This document shows positions 15,866 to 24,639 of a DNA stretch of 30,126 nucleotides, piece after piece. Below the pieces are notes generated by a model, which ran no database searches, was not told the DNA's origin, and worked only from the letters and a program-made list of their open reading frames with translations. The stretch is taken from NCBI GenBank assembly GCA_945892985.1, contig CAMDDU010000053.1:1-30126 (forward strand), read 5' to 3'. The stretch's first letter is position 1, and the number at the start of each line of letters is the position of its first letter. Source of the stretch: CAITSH01 sp945892985 (lineage in GTDB: Bacteria > Pseudomonadota > Gammaproteobacteria > Burkholderiales > SG8-39). The position numbers were made by a program, and so were the translations under genes.

Positions 15866-16963
15866 TCAATGCACCGCCGAGGGATAAGATCCGAACACCT
15901 TCAGGAACGGCGCCCGCGACTTCAGTTCGGCAATGGCAGCGGCGACATTGGCGTCCTGCTGGTGGCCCAGCAGGTCGACATAAAAATAATACTCCCACTG
16001 CCCGGTGCGCGATGGCCGCGACTCGATACGCGTCATGCTCACACCATGCTTTGCCAGCGGTGTAAGCAACTCGTGCACCGCCCCCGGCCGGTTGGGCGCC
16101 GACATCACCAGCGAAGTGTGATCGTGCCCGGTGGGGCCCGAATCTTGCGAACCGAGCACCAAAAAGCGCGTCATGTTGTTCGGTTCGTCCTCGATGTTCT
16201 CTGCCAGCATCTGCAAACCGTAACGCTCGGCCGCAAGACTGGGGCCGATGGCCGCCGCACCCGCCTCCCCGGCGGCGAGTCGCGCGGCCTCGGCGTTACT
16301 GGCCACCTGGACCCTCTCGGCTCCCGGCAGATGCTGCGACAGCCAATTCTGGCATTGCCCCAAGGACTGGACATGCGAGTACACGCGCTTGATCTGCGCC
16401 ATGGGCGTAGCCTTCACCATCAGGTTCTGGTGTACGCGCAGCACGACCTCGGCGCAAACCTTAAGCGGTGTGGTGAGCAACAAATCGAGCGTGCGACCGA
16501 TGGTGCCTTCGGTTGAATTTTCCGCCGGCACCACGGCATAAGAGGCCGCGCCGGTCTGGGCGGCATGAAAAACCTCGTCAAACGAGGCGCATGACAGACT
16601 CTTAACGCTTTTACCGAACTGCTTTACCAGCGCCATCTCGCTAAAGGTGCCCTGCGGTCCGAGATAAGCAACCGACAAGGGCTGCTCCAGCGCGCGGCAA
16701 GCCGACATGATTTCGGTGTAAATGCGCGCCACCGCATCGTTCGGGATGGGGCCGGGATTGGCGGAAGTTACATTGCGCAGAACCTGCGCCTCGCGCTCCG
16801 GCCTGTAGATCGGCCCGCCCTGCTTCAGATGGCCTATCGTCTGCGCGTGCGTGGCACGCTCGGACATCAGCCTGAGCACCTGCTGGTCGATTGCATCGAT
16901 CGCCTCGCGCTGCTCAAGCAGTGTTTTACCGGGAACATTTTGCTCGGGAACATCTGCGCTCAT
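15866..16963 (-). CDS. pheA: P-protein: chorismate mutase / prephenate dehydratase
   Basis: Bifunctional enzyme taking chorismate through prephenate to phenylpyruvate. The 365 residues start with an AroQ-type chorismate mutase helix bundle (about 14-100, including REAIDAIDQQVLRLMSERA). The prephenate dehydratase domain follows, from VAYLGPQGTFSEMA to the catalytic-site NNMTRFLVLG, and an ACT domain (GAVHELLTPLAKHGVSMTRI) ends with the ESRP phenylalanine-binding motif, predicting feedback inhibition by phenylalanine. Two ATGs are adjacent (16966 and 16963); the second is preferred because GAGAGG then lies 5 bases upstream instead of 2. The gene is 78 bp downstream of serC. Confidence 0.95.
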   Translation of the reverse strand: MSADVPEQNVPGKTLLEQREAIDAIDQQVLRLMSERATHAQTIGHLKQGGPIYRPEREAQVLRNVTSANPGPIPNDAVARIYTEIMSACRALEQPLSVAYLGPQGTFSEMALVKQFGKSVKSLSCASFDEVFHAAQTGAASYAVVPAENSTEGTIGRTLDLLLTTPLKVCAEVVLRVHQNLMVKATPMAQIKRVYSHVQSLGQCQNWLSQHLPGAERVQVASNAEAARLAAGEAGAAAIGPSLAAERYGLQMLAENIEDEPNNMTRFLVLGSQDSGPTGHDHTSLVMSAPNRPGAVHELLTPLAKHGVSMTRIESRPSRTGQWEYYFYVDLLGHQQDANVAAAIAELKSRAPFLKVFGSYPSAVH

Positions 16964-17041
16964 CATGCCCTCTCACTAAACACCGAAAAACCCGGCCTGC
17001 GCGGCAACAGCCGGCAGATGCGCAAACCGCTGGCACGAGCC

Positions 17042-18136
17042 TCAGCCATGTTTGGCCTCGAACTCTTGCATATACCCGACCAGGGCCTGCACCCCCTCGA
17101 AGGACATGGCATTGTAGATCGAGGCGCGCATCCCGCCCACAACCCGGTGTCCCTTCAGTTGCACCATGCCGCGCTCCTCCGCGCCTTTCAGGAAAGCCGC
17201 GTCAAGCGCGGTGTCGCGCAACCTGAAGGGCACGTTCATACGCGAGCGGTCGCGCTTTTCCACCGGACTGCTGAAAAAACCGCTGTGATCAAGAAAATCG
17301 TAAAGCAGTTTCGCCTTGGCGATATTGCGCTGCTCCATCGCCGCAAGCCCACCCTGGCGCTTGAGCCACTTGAACACCAGGCCGGCGATGTAAATGGCAT
17401 AGGTCGCCGGCGTGTTGAACATCGAGTCGGACTCAGCCTGCAGCTTGTAGTCAAAAGCCGAAGGCGTGCATGGCAGCGCCTGGCCGATGAGATCATCGCG
17501 AACGATCACGATGGTCAGGCCGGCCGGGCCGATGTTTTTTTGCGCGCCGCCATAAATAAGGCCGTACTTGGCCACATCCACCGGTCGCGACAGGATATGC
17601 GAAGACATATCGGCGATGAGCGGCACATTGCCCGTATCGGGAACCCAGTGATATTCGAGTCCGCCTATGGTTTCGTTGCTGCAAATGTGAACATAGGCGG
17701 CATTGCGCTCAAGTTTCCAGGTCTCGCGCGCCGGGATATAACTGAAATTGCGATCCTCACCCGAGGCGGCGACATTCACTTTGCAATATTTGCCCGCTTC
17801 CTTGATCGATTTTTTCGACCACTCCCCGGTATGGATGTAGTCCGCGCCATCACGCCCGCGCAACATGTTCATCGGCACGATGGCATTCTCTGCGATCGCA
17901 CCGCCCTGCAGAAACAACACCTTGTAATTGACCGGGATGGCGAGCAATTCGCGCAAATCGGCCTCGGCTTCGGCATGAATGGCAATGAACTGCTTGCCGC
18001 GATGACTCATTTCCATCACAGACATGCCGCTGCCGTGCCAGTCGAGCATCTCGGCGGCGGCAAGGCGCAACACTTCTTCGGGCAGCGCCGCAGGGCCGGC
18101 GCTGAAGTTGATCGCGCGTTTTACGCTTGCTGTCAC
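17042..18136 (-). CDS. serC: Phosphoserine aminotransferase
   Basis: Transaminates 3-phosphohydroxypyruvate to phosphoserine (serine pathway) and a related pyridoxine intermediate. The 364 residues begin with the class V aminotransferase signature INFSAGPAALPEEVL; GMSVMEMSHRG follows at about 37-47, and the PLP lysine lies in YGGAQKNIGPAGLTIVIV. Length equals the usual about 360. The start is GTG at 18134-18136, overlapping the gyrA TGA in a GTGA junction, so initiation depends on coupling to gyrA translation; no in-frame ATG lies between the start and the first conserved block. Confidence 0.95.
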   Translation of the reverse strand: MTASVKRAINFSAGPAALPEEVLRLAAAEMLDWHGSGMSVMEMSHRGKQFIAIHAEAEADLRELLAIPVNYKVLFLQGGAIAENAIVPMNMLRGRDGADYIHTGEWSKKSIKEAGKYCKVNVAASGEDRNFSYIPARETWKLERNAAYVHICSNETIGGLEYHWVPDTGNVPLIADMSSHILSRPVDVAKYGLIYGGAQKNIGPAGLTIVIVRDDLIGQALPCTPSAFDYKLQAESDSMFNTPATYAIYIAGLVFKWLKRQGGLAAMEQRNIAKAKLLYDFLDHSGFFSSPVEKRDRSRMNVPFRLRDTALDAAFLKGAEERGMVQLKGHRVVGGMRASIYNAMSFEGVQALVGYMQEFEAKHG

Positions 18137-20688
18137 TGCGTATCGCCCGTCCCGGCGTCAGCCTCGGCGACTTTCTCAATGCCCGCAAGCTTGGTCCCGG
18201 CGTCAAGGTTGATGAGCACCACGCCCTGGGTGGAACGGCCCATTTCGCGAATCTGGTTGACCAGCGTACGAATCGCCACACCACCGGTGGAAATGAGCAT
18301 GAGTTCGTCCTCATCACCCACCAGCACCGCGCCGACCAGCTTGCCGTTGCGCTCGTTGGTCTGGATCGCGATCATGCCCTGCGTGCCGCGGCCGTGCAGC
18401 GTGTATTCGGCGATGGCCGTGCGCTTGCCGAAGCCATTTTCCGTAGCCGTGAGCACGGTGAGACTTTCGTTGTCGGCCACCAGCATCGACACCAGGCTCT
18501 GCCCCTCCGGCAGTTTCATGCCGCGCACGCCGCGCGCATCGCGACCCATCGGACGCACATCATCCTCCTTGAAGCGCACCGCCTTGCCGCCTTCGGAGAA
18601 CAACATGATGTCGTGCTTGCCATCGGTTATGGCGGCGCCGATCAGATGATCGCCATCATCAAGACTGAGGGCAATAATGCCTTTTTCGCGCTGGTTGGAA
18701 AAAGCCGACAGCGGTGTCTTCTTCACCGTACCCATGGCCGTCGCGAGAAACACGAAATGCTCCTCGTCGTATTGCTTGACCGGCAGCACGGCGTTTATTT
18801 TTTCACCCTCGGCCAGCGGGAACAGATTGACGATCGGCTTGCCGCGGCTGGTGCGCGTGCCCTGCGGCACGTTGTACACCTTGAGCCAATAGACTTTGCC
18901 GCGCGACGAGAAGCAAAGCATGGTGTCGTGCGTGTTGGCGATGAACAGGCGCTCGATCCAGTCGTCCTCCTTGGTCGCGGCCGCCTGCTTGCCACGCCCG
19001 CCGCGCCGCTGCGCGCTGTAGTCGGCGAGGGGCAGTGCCTTGATGTAACCGGTATGCGAGAAGGTCACCACCACGTCTGCGGGGGTGATCAGGTCCTCAA
19101 TGCCGATTTCCTGGGTGTTCATCTCGATCACGCTCTTGCGCGCGTCGCCGTACTGCTCCTTCACGGCGGTCAGTTCATCGGTGATGATCACGGTGATGCG
19201 TTCGGGCTTGGCCAGGATATCGAGAAAATCAGCGATGATTTCGATCAGTTCGCGATACTCCGCAACGATTTTATCCTGCTCGAGCCCGGTAAGGCGCTGC
19301 AGACGCATCTCCAGAATGGCCTGGGCCTGCACGTCCGACAGCATGTAGCCGCTGTCCTTCAGTCCGAACTGGACGGACAGTCCGATCGGGCGCGAGGAAT
19401 CGGTGGATGCGCGGCGCAACATTTCCTCGACCAGCGGCGAGCGCCAGGCGCGCTCCATCAGCTTGATCTTGGCTTCGGGCGGCGTCTGCGCCTGTTTGAT
19501 GAGGGCGATGATCTCGTCCACATTGGAGAGCGCGACCGCCAGGCCTTCCTGTATGTGTGCGCGTTCTCGCGCCTTGCGCAACTCAAACACTGTGCGCCGC
19601 GTCACCACCTCGCGACGGTGGCCGAGGAAGGCCACCAGCATCTGCTTGAGATTGAGCAGGCGCGGCTGGCCGTCCAGCAGGGACACCATGTTGATGCCAA
19701 AGGTGTCTTGCAACTGCGTGTGCTTGTACAGGAGGTTGAGAATGACCTCGGGAATTTCGTTGCGCTTGAGCTCGATCACCACACGCATTCCCGACTTGTC
19801 GGACTCGTCGCGGATTTCGCTGATGCCCTCGACCTTCTTGTCGTTCACCAGTTCGGCAATTTTCTCGAGCAGCGTCTTCTTGTTAACCTGGTAGGGCAGC
19901 TCATCGACGATAATCGACTGGCGGTTGCCCTTCTCAAGATCCTCGAAATGGGTGCGCGCGCGCATGACGACGCGGCCGCGGCCGGTGCGGTAGCCCTCGT
20001 GGACACCGGTGATGCCGTAGATGATGCCGGCAGTCGGAAAATCCGGCGCGGGAATGATCTTGATCAGGTCATCGATGCTGAGGTCGGGATTTTTCAGCAA
20101 CGCGTGGCAGGCATCCACCACTTCCGACAGGTTGTGCGGCGGGATGTTGGTCGCCATACCGACGGCAATGCCGGATGAGCCGTTTATAAGCAGGTTCGGG
20201 ATGCGCGTGGGCAGCGCGGTGGGCTCCTGCTCCTTGCCATCGTAGTTGGGGACAAAATCAACCGTCTCCTTGTCGATGTCGGCAAGCAGTTCTGAGGCAA
20301 GGCGCTCCAGACGGCACTCGGTGTAACGATAGGCGGCGGCCGAGTCGCCATCGATGGAGCCGAAGTTACCCTGTCCGTCGATCAGGGTATAGCGCATGGA
20401 AAAATCCTGCGCCATGCGCACCAGCGCCTCGTAGGTGGCCGTATCGCCATGCGGGTGATACTTGCCCAAGACCTCCCCGACCACACGGGCGCATTTGACA
20501 TACGGCCGGTTCCAGACGTTATTGGCCTCATGCATCGCGAACAAGACGCGCCTGTGAACCGGCTTGAGACCGTCGCGAACATCTGGCAACGCCCTGCCGA
20601 CAATCACGCTCATGGCGTAATCGAGGTAGGAACGGCGCATTTCGTCTTCGAGGCTTACCGGGAGAGTTTCTTTGGCGAATTGATCCAT
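18133..20688 (-). CDS. gyrA: DNA gyrase subunit A
   Basis: Breakage-reunion subunit of DNA gyrase, 851 residues (E. coli 875). It carries VIVGRALPDVRDGLKPVHRR (28-47) and the DNA-cleaving tyrosine Y122 preceded by R121 in AAAYRYTECRL; the C-terminal six-bladed domain carries the GyrA box QRRGGRG near the linker. Residues aligned with E. coli S83 and D87 are T83 and E87. The C-terminal tail is short and less acidic than in E. coli. The gene heads the minus-strand block and overlaps serC by 4 bp. A TAAAAT-type -10 is visible on the minus strand at 20742-20737, about 50 bp before the start, with GTGACC 18 bp further up; this assignment is tentative. Confidence 0.97.
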   Translation of the reverse strand: MDQFAKETLPVSLEDEMRRSYLDYAMSVIVGRALPDVRDGLKPVHRRVLFAMHEANNVWNRPYVKCARVVGEVLGKYHPHGDTATYEALVRMAQDFSMRYTLIDGQGNFGSIDGDSAAAYRYTECRLERLASELLADIDKETVDFVPNYDGKEQEPTALPTRIPNLLINGSSGIAVGMATNIPPHNLSEVVDACHALLKNPDLSIDDLIKIIPAPDFPTAGIIYGITGVHEGYRTGRGRVVMRARTHFEDLEKGNRQSIIVDELPYQVNKKTLLEKIAELVNDKKVEGISEIRDESDKSGMRVVIELKRNEIPEVILNLLYKHTQLQDTFGINMVSLLDGQPRLLNLKQMLVAFLGHRREVVTRRTVFELRKARERAHIQEGLAVALSNVDEIIALIKQAQTPPEAKIKLMERAWRSPLVEEMLRRASTDSSRPIGLSVQFGLKDSGYMLSDVQAQAILEMRLQRLTGLEQDKIVAEYRELIEIIADFLDILAKPERITVIITDELTAVKEQYGDARKSVIEMNTQEIGIEDLITPADVVVTFSHTGYIKALPLADYSAQRRGGRGKQAAATKEDDWIERLFIANTHDTMLCFSSRGKVYWLKVYNVPQGTRTSRGKPIVNLFPLAEGEKINAVLPVKQYDEEHFVFLATAMGTVKKTPLSAFSNQREKGIIALSLDDGDHLIGAAITDGKHDIMLFSEGGKAVRFKEDDVRPMGRDARGVRGMKLPEGQSLVSMLVADNESLTVLTATENGFGKRTAIAEYTLHGRGTQGMIAIQTNERNGKLVGAVLVGDEDELMLISTGGVAIRTLVNQIREMGRSTQGVVLINLDAGTKLAGIEKVAEADAGTGDTQ

Positions 20689-21041
20689 CTGCGGGAGTCT
20701 TTTTATGGCCCTGAAAGCGGGCTTGGGGAAAACGAAATTTTAACACCCCGGACAGCTCCGGGTCACACATTCCTTGCCATGATTTGTCCTTCACAACCAC
20801 CCGCGATGCCCGCAGGCGCTGTGTTGTACCATCGGCCAAGTGGTGGTGAAATTGCCAATTTGGCGGGCAGTCGACCGGCATCGCACAAACTGGCGAAGAT
20901 GCCTTTGCCAGTGCAAGCGGATAAGCGACCTGTGCAACATGAGTGACATGGGCGACATGGGCGACATGAACGACAGGCGCGTCAGATGCCCGAACCACGT
21001 TCATACGATACTTCCCTGATCTTTGTTATTGTTACGCCCCA
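20689..21041. other. Divergent intergenic region between gyrA and the amidohydrolase gene
   Basis: 353 bp without a credible gene. It must hold the promoters for gyrA (minus) and 21042 (plus). Visible are a possible gyrA -10 (TAAAAT, minus, 20742-20737) and the 9-bp tandem repeat at 20932-20976. No clear ribosome site precedes either start. An open minus-strand frame crossing the tandem repeat encodes only V-H-V-A-H-type repetition and is not taken as a gene. Confidence 0.6.
20932..20976. repeat. 9-bp tandem repeat upstream of gyrA
   Basis: Units of 9 bases ending in ACAT/ACAG: GAGTGACAT (20941), GGGCGACAT (20950), GGGCGACAT (20959), GAACGACAG (20968), preceded by a weaker copy ending at 20940. 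Two units are identical; the others differ by two or three bases. Confidence 0.85.
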
Positions 21042-22382
21042 ATGAACCCCAATCCAAGCGAACCAATCGACACACTCATCGACGCCCGCTGGGTCATCCC
21101 GGTGGAACCTGCCGGCAGCGTGCTATCGGACCACAGCGTCGCCATCAAAAACGGTACGATTGTCGCCGTACTGCCAAGCGCCGACGCAGCCCGTCGATTC
21201 CAAGCGGCAGAGCACCTGCGACTTGACCGGCACGCCCTCATCCCCGGCCTGATCAATCTGCATACGCATGCCGCGATGAATCTGCTGCGCGGCCTGGCCG
21301 ATGACCTGCCGCTGATGACATGGCTGCAGGAGCACATCTGGCCCGCCGAGGCAAAGCATGTTTCGGCGCAATTTGTCCAGGATGGCAGCCTGCTCGCTTG
21401 CGCGGAAATGCTGCGCGGCGGCGTTACCTGCTTCAACGACATGTATTTCTTCCCCGAGGCGGCAGCAAAAGCCGCGCAACATATGGGCATGCGTGCCGCG
21501 CTGGGGCTTATCACCATCGAATTTCCAACCGCCTATGCGCGTGATCCGGACGACTACCTCGCCAAGGGACTTGCCATGCGCGATGCCCTGCGCGGCGATC
21601 CGCTGCTGTCATTCTGCATGGCGCCCCATGCGCCTTACACGGTCAGCGATAAAAGCTTTGAGCGCATTGTCACCATCGCTGAAGAACTCGATACCCCTAT
21701 CCATATGCATCTGCATGAAACGGCGGAAGAAATCGCAAGCAGCCTGAAACAGCACGGCGTGCGCCCGCTCGAACGCCTGCGCCGCCTTGGCGTGGTGGGG
21801 CCGCGGCTGATCGCCGTACACGCCGTCCACTTGGACAACAGCGAACTGGATCTGCTCGCCAAGCACGGCGCCTCCGTCGCGCACTGTCCGTCGTCAAACC
21901 TGAAACTGGCCAGCGGCATCGCGCCGGTCTCCGCCATGCTCGCGCGCGGCATCAACCTCGGCCTAGGCACCGACGGCGCCGCCAGCAATAACCGTCTGGA
22001 CATGTTTCAGGAGATGCGGCAGGCAGCCCTGCTCGCCAAAGGTGCCAGCGGCAACGCCGAGGCCATGCCCGCACGCGCGGCGCTTGAGGCCGCGACGCTG
22101 GGCGCGGCACGCGCGCTGGGCCTTGAAAAGTGCATTGGCTCGATTGTTCCGGGCAAAGCGGCAGACCTGACCGCGGTGCAGTTTGATCCGGTGGATCTCG
22201 CGCCCTGTTACGACCCGCTATCCCATCTTGTCTACGCCGCCGGGCGTGAACATGTCAGCCACGTCTGGGTGGCGGGCAGGAAACTGATTGAAAATCGGTG
22301 TTTTTCCTGCTTGGACACCGTCATATTGGAAAAAACCGCTCTTTTGTGGCACAATAAATTAGTTGCTGAATCAATTGGCTAA
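21042..22382 (+). CDS. mtaD: TRZ/ATZ-family amidohydrolase, probable 5'-methylthioadenosine/S-adenosylhomocysteine deaminase
   Basis: A 446-residue metal-dependent amidohydrolase. Metal ligands and active-site features are visible: LHTHAAMNLLRG (HxH near 73-75), HMHLHET in the middle, the HAVHLD histidine and the TDGAASNN aspartate block typical of the TRZ/ATZ/MtaD subgroup, then the C-terminal beta-sandwich (GSIVPGKAADLTAV). Characterised relatives deaminate MTA or SAH to the inosine form; others act on guanine-like or triazine substrates, so the substrate is inferred. Two genes downstream lies ubiG, which releases SAH, making SAH a sensible substrate. Start ATG at 21042 has no evident Shine-Dalgarno site. 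The last codons overlap the ompA promoter. Confidence 0.83.
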   Translation: MNPNPSEPIDTLIDARWVIPVEPAGSVLSDHSVAIKNGTIVAVLPSADAARRFQAAEHLRLDRHALIPGLINLHTHAAMNLLRGLADDLPLMTWLQEHIWPAEAKHVSAQFVQDGSLLACAEMLRGGVTCFNDMYFFPEAAAKAAQHMGMRAALGLITIEFPTAYARDPDDYLAKGLAMRDALRGDPLLSFCMAPHAPYTVSDKSFERIVTIAEELDTPIHMHLHETAEEIASSLKQHGVRPLERLRRLGVVGPRLIAVHAVHLDNSELDLLAKHGASVAHCPSSNLKLASGIAPVSAMLARGINLGLGTDGAASNNRLDMFQEMRQAALLAKGASGNAEAMPARAALEAATLGAARALGLEKCIGSIVPGKAADLTAVQFDPVDLAPCYDPLSHLVYAAGREHVSHVWVAGRKLIENRCFSCLDTVILEKTALLWHNKLVAESIG

Positions 22383-22402
22383 GTTGACATTTTTAGTATA
22401 AT
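22375..22402 (+). promoter_or_regulatory. Probable sigma-70 promoter of the OmpA-like gene
   Basis: TTGGCT (22375-22380), a 16-bp spacer and a perfect TATAAT (22397-22402). It overlaps the 3' end of the preceding gene and would give a leader of about 50 bases carrying the GAAGGGG ribosome site before the ATG at 22459. Confidence 0.65.
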
Positions 22403-22458
22403 GTTGACCTTAGAATAAGAATTTACGACGAACAACACAATCTTCTGAAGGGGAACGC

Positions 22459-23136
22459 ATGAACAAGATCACAAAAACGATTCTGCTGGCCGCGCTTGTC
22501 GCACTCGGTTCAATAGCGACCACCGCATCCGCACAAGTTGTCGGTTATCTTACCGACGCCCGCGGCGGCATCGTCAAAGACCCCTTCGGCCTGTGCTGGA
22601 GAACCGGCTACTGGACCCCTGCCCTCGCGAATGCCGAGTGCGACCCTGATCTCGTTCCCAAGTCCGCTCCTGCGCCAGCCAAGCCTGCTGCTGCTGCTGC
22701 GCCAGCCAAGCCTGCGCCAGCCAAGCCTGCAGCTGCTGCACCGGCCAAGCCCGCAGCAGCCGCGCGGCGCCCGACGACCGAAAAGGTAACCCTCGCCGCC
22801 GACGCACTGTTCGACTTCGACAAGGCCGTCATCAAGTCCGATGCCAAAGCCAAGCTCGACGATCTGGTAGCCAAGCTCAAAGCCATCAATCTCGAGGTGA
22901 TCATTGCAATCGGTCACACCGACTCGGTCGGTAGCGCTGCCTACAACCAGAAACTCTCACTCAAGCGTGCCGAGGCCGTCAAAGCCTACATCATCAGCAA
23001 GGGCATTGAACCGAACCGCGTCTATACCGAAGGCAAAGGCGAGAAGCAGCCTATCGCTGACAACAAGACCAAAGCGGGTCGCTCCAAGAACCGCCGCGTG
23101 GAAATCGAAGTCGTGGGTACACGCGCAGTCAAGTAA
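22459..23136 (+). CDS. OmpA-family outer-membrane/peptidoglycan-binding protein
   Basis: A 225-residue exported protein. A clear signal peptide (MNKITKTILLAALVALGSIA...) has an ASA|Q cleavage site after residue 25. A short domain with two cysteines follows (DPFGLCWRTGYW...ANAECDPDL), then an Ala-Pro-Lys-rich linker (about 72-105) built of repeated PAKPA units that are also nearly repeated in DNA. The OmpA C-terminal peptidoglycan-binding domain (about 115-222) ends it, with IAIGHTDSVGSAAYN and the NRRVEIEV motif. The eight-stranded barrel of true OmpA is missing, so it anchors to peptidoglycan but is not a classical porin-like OmpA. It has its own promoter and terminator. It is common upstream of ubiG in betaproteobacteria. 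Confidence 0.9.
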   Translation: MNKITKTILLAALVALGSIATTASAQVVGYLTDARGGIVKDPFGLCWRTGYWTPALANAECDPDLVPKSAPAPAKPAAAAAPAKPAPAKPAAAAPAKPAAAARRPTTEKVTLAADALFDFDKAVIKSDAKAKLDDLVAKLKAINLEVIIAIGHTDSVGSAAYNQKLSLKRAEAVKAYIISKGIEPNRVYTEGKGEKQPIADNKTKAGRSKNRRVEIEVVGTRAVK

Positions 23137-23152
23137 TAAGCACCGCCCTCCC

Positions 23153-23184
23153 AAAAAGCCCTGCCTCGGCAGGGCTTTTTTTTG
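23153..23184 (+). terminator. Rho-independent terminator after the OmpA-like gene
   Basis: AAAAAGCCCTGC-ctcg-GCAGGGCTTTTTTTT: a 7-bp GC-rich stem extended by A-T pairs, followed by eight T residues on the plus strand. Confidence 0.93.
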
Positions 23185-23271
23185 GCACTCCGTCGGTACG
23201 GCAGCAAGGCCGGCGTAAAACACCGAGAATGACGGTGCGCCCGCCCCATTAACTTTCGAAACTTCCACCAG

Positions 23272-23970
23272 ATGAGCATCAACGTCGACCCGCAGGAAGT
23301 GGCTAAATTCAGCGACCTCGCCCATCGTTGGTGGGATCCGTCCAGCGAATTCAAGCCACTGCATGAAATCAACCCGCTACGCCTTGGCTGGATAGACCAC
23401 CTCGCCCCCATCTCGGCACGGAAAGTACTCGATGTGGGTTGCGGTGGCGGCATTCTTGCCGAAGCGATGGCACAGCGTGGCGGCAAGGTAAAAGGCATCG
23501 ACCTGTCTGAGCGCGCGCTGAAAGTGGCCGCCTTGCATCAACTAGAGAGCAAGGTCAATGTGGATTACGAAAAGATACCCGCGGAGGAGCTCGCGGCACG
23601 GGAGCCGGGCCAATACGACATCGTCACCTGCATGGAACTGCTCGAGCACGTGCCCGATCCGGCCAGCACGGTTGCCGCCTGCGCCGCACTCGCCCGCCCC
23701 GGCGGCCACCTGTTCTTCTCAACCATCAATCGCAATCCCAAGTCCTACCTCTTCGCCATCATTGGTGCCGAGTACATCCTGCGCATGCTCCCGCGCGGAA
23801 CCCACGATTACGCCCGCTTCATCAAACCGTCTGAACTGGCACAGTTTTGCCGTGCGGCCGGCCTGGAAATCCGCGACATCACCGGCATGACCTATAACCC
23901 GATTACCAAGATCTACGCCCTTGGCCCTGACAGCGACGTCAATTACATCGTGCACGCGGTCAAAGCATGA
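23272..23970 (+). CDS. ubiG: Ubiquinone biosynthesis O-methyltransferase UbiG
   Basis: SAM-dependent methyltransferase that carries out both O-methylations of the ubiquinone ring. The 232 residues open with the family block VDPQEVAKFSDLAHRWWDP. The SAM-binding loop VLDVGCGGGILAEAMA (about 52-67), GIDLSERAL, the CMELLEHVPDP motif and FFSTINRNPKSYLFAI are all standard UbiG features. The stop overlaps the start of gph in an ATGA junction, a conserved gene pair. The preceding ompA terminator implies a promoter between 23185 and 23271; none is obvious. Confidence 0.96.
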   Translation: MSINVDPQEVAKFSDLAHRWWDPSSEFKPLHEINPLRLGWIDHLAPISARKVLDVGCGGGILAEAMAQRGGKVKGIDLSERALKVAALHQLESKVNVDYEKIPAEELAAREPGQYDIVTCMELLEHVPDPASTVAACAALARPGGHLFFSTINRNPKSYLFAIIGAEYILRMLPRGTHDYARFIKPSELAQFCRAAGLEIRDITGMTYNPITKIYALGPDSDVNYIVHAVKA

Positions 23971-24626
23971 ACACAACAGCCATCCAGGCGGTGTTATTTG
24001 ATCTTGACGGGACGCTCGCCGACAGCGCCCCTGACCTCGCGCTCGCGCTCAATCTGCTGCTGGCCGAACATGGCCGCGATGCGGTGCCGCTGACCATCAC
24101 CCGCCCCCACACATCCAGCGGCGCCCGCGGCCTGATCAAGGCCGGGTTCGGCCTTGATGCCGATCACGCAGACTATCCGGCCCTCAAGGACCGCTTTCTC
24201 GACTTGTACGAGAAGAACCTCGATGTGCATACCTCGCTGTTTGAGGGCGTAACGCAAATGCTCGACGACCTGGACGCGCGCAAGGTCCGCTGGGGTATCG
24301 TCACCAACAAAGCCAAGCGCTTTACCGGCGCAGTGGTGGCCGGTGTCGGCTTGACGGCCCGTTCCGGTTGTATCGTCAGCGGCGATACCACGCCTTACGC
24401 AAAACCGCATCCCGAGCCGCTTTTGCACGCGGCAAACCTGATCGACACCGAGCCCGGGCGCTGCCTCTATGTCGGCGACGACCTTCGCGACATCCAGGCG
24501 GCACGGGCAGCCGGAATGGGCGCAATCGCCGCCGCCTACGGCTACCTTGGCGTCGACGGCGACCCGCACGACTGGAAGGCCGACGGCGTGATTTTTCATC
24601 CTGGCGAGGTATTGAACTTTCTCTAA
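23967..24626 (+). CDS. gph: Phosphoglycolate phosphatase (HAD superfamily)
   Basis: HAD-type phosphatase of 219 residues that hydrolyses 2-phosphoglycolate. Motif I is LFDLDGTLADS with the nucleophile and acid Asp two residues apart, motif II is VTNKAK, motif III lysine lies in PYAKPHPEPLL, and motif IV is VGDDLRDIQAARAAG. A helical C1-type cap lies between motifs I and II. It overlaps ubiG by 4 bp and is followed by ssrA after 35 bp. Some homologues in this position have been proposed to act on other sugar phosphates, so the substrate is a family-level call. Confidence 0.92.
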   Translation: MNTTAIQAVLFDLDGTLADSAPDLALALNLLLAEHGRDAVPLTITRPHTSSGARGLIKAGFGLDADHADYPALKDRFLDLYEKNLDVHTSLFEGVTQMLDDLDARKVRWGIVTNKAKRFTGAVVAGVGLTARSGCIVSGDTTPYAKPHPEPLLHAANLIDTEPGRCLYVGDDLRDIQAARAAGMGAIAAAYGYLGVDGDPHDWKADGVIFHPGEVLNFL

Positions 24627-24639
24627 CCCGCCCCATTTA

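Noticed and set aside
18127..20178. 683-codon open frame on the plus strand opposite gyrA, and a similar 606-codon frame at 16829-18649
   Set aside because: Both lie wholly or largely antisense to well-conserved genes (gyrA; pheA, serC), are His/Arg/Asp-rich as expected from GC-rich antisense frames, and show no domain.
20428..20442. GyrA T83 and E87 as quinolone-resistance changes
   Set aside because: Threonine at 83 and an acidic residue at 87 are wild-type in several susceptible species, so no resistance claim is justified.
20528..21004. Minus-strand frame with V-H-V-A-H repeats upstream of gyrA
   Set aside because: Repetition is just the 9-bp tandem DNA repeat translated, and the frame then overlaps gyrA out of frame; no ribosome site or homology.
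22347..22366. Possible sigma-54 promoter (TGGCAC ... TTGC) before the OmpA-like gene
   Set aside because: The spacer is 10 bases instead of the required 5; the adjacent TTGGCT-16-TATAAT is a better promoter.
22384..22402. TTGACA at 22384 as -35 for the TATAAT at 22397
   Set aside because: Only 7 bases separate them, far from the 16 to 18 needed.
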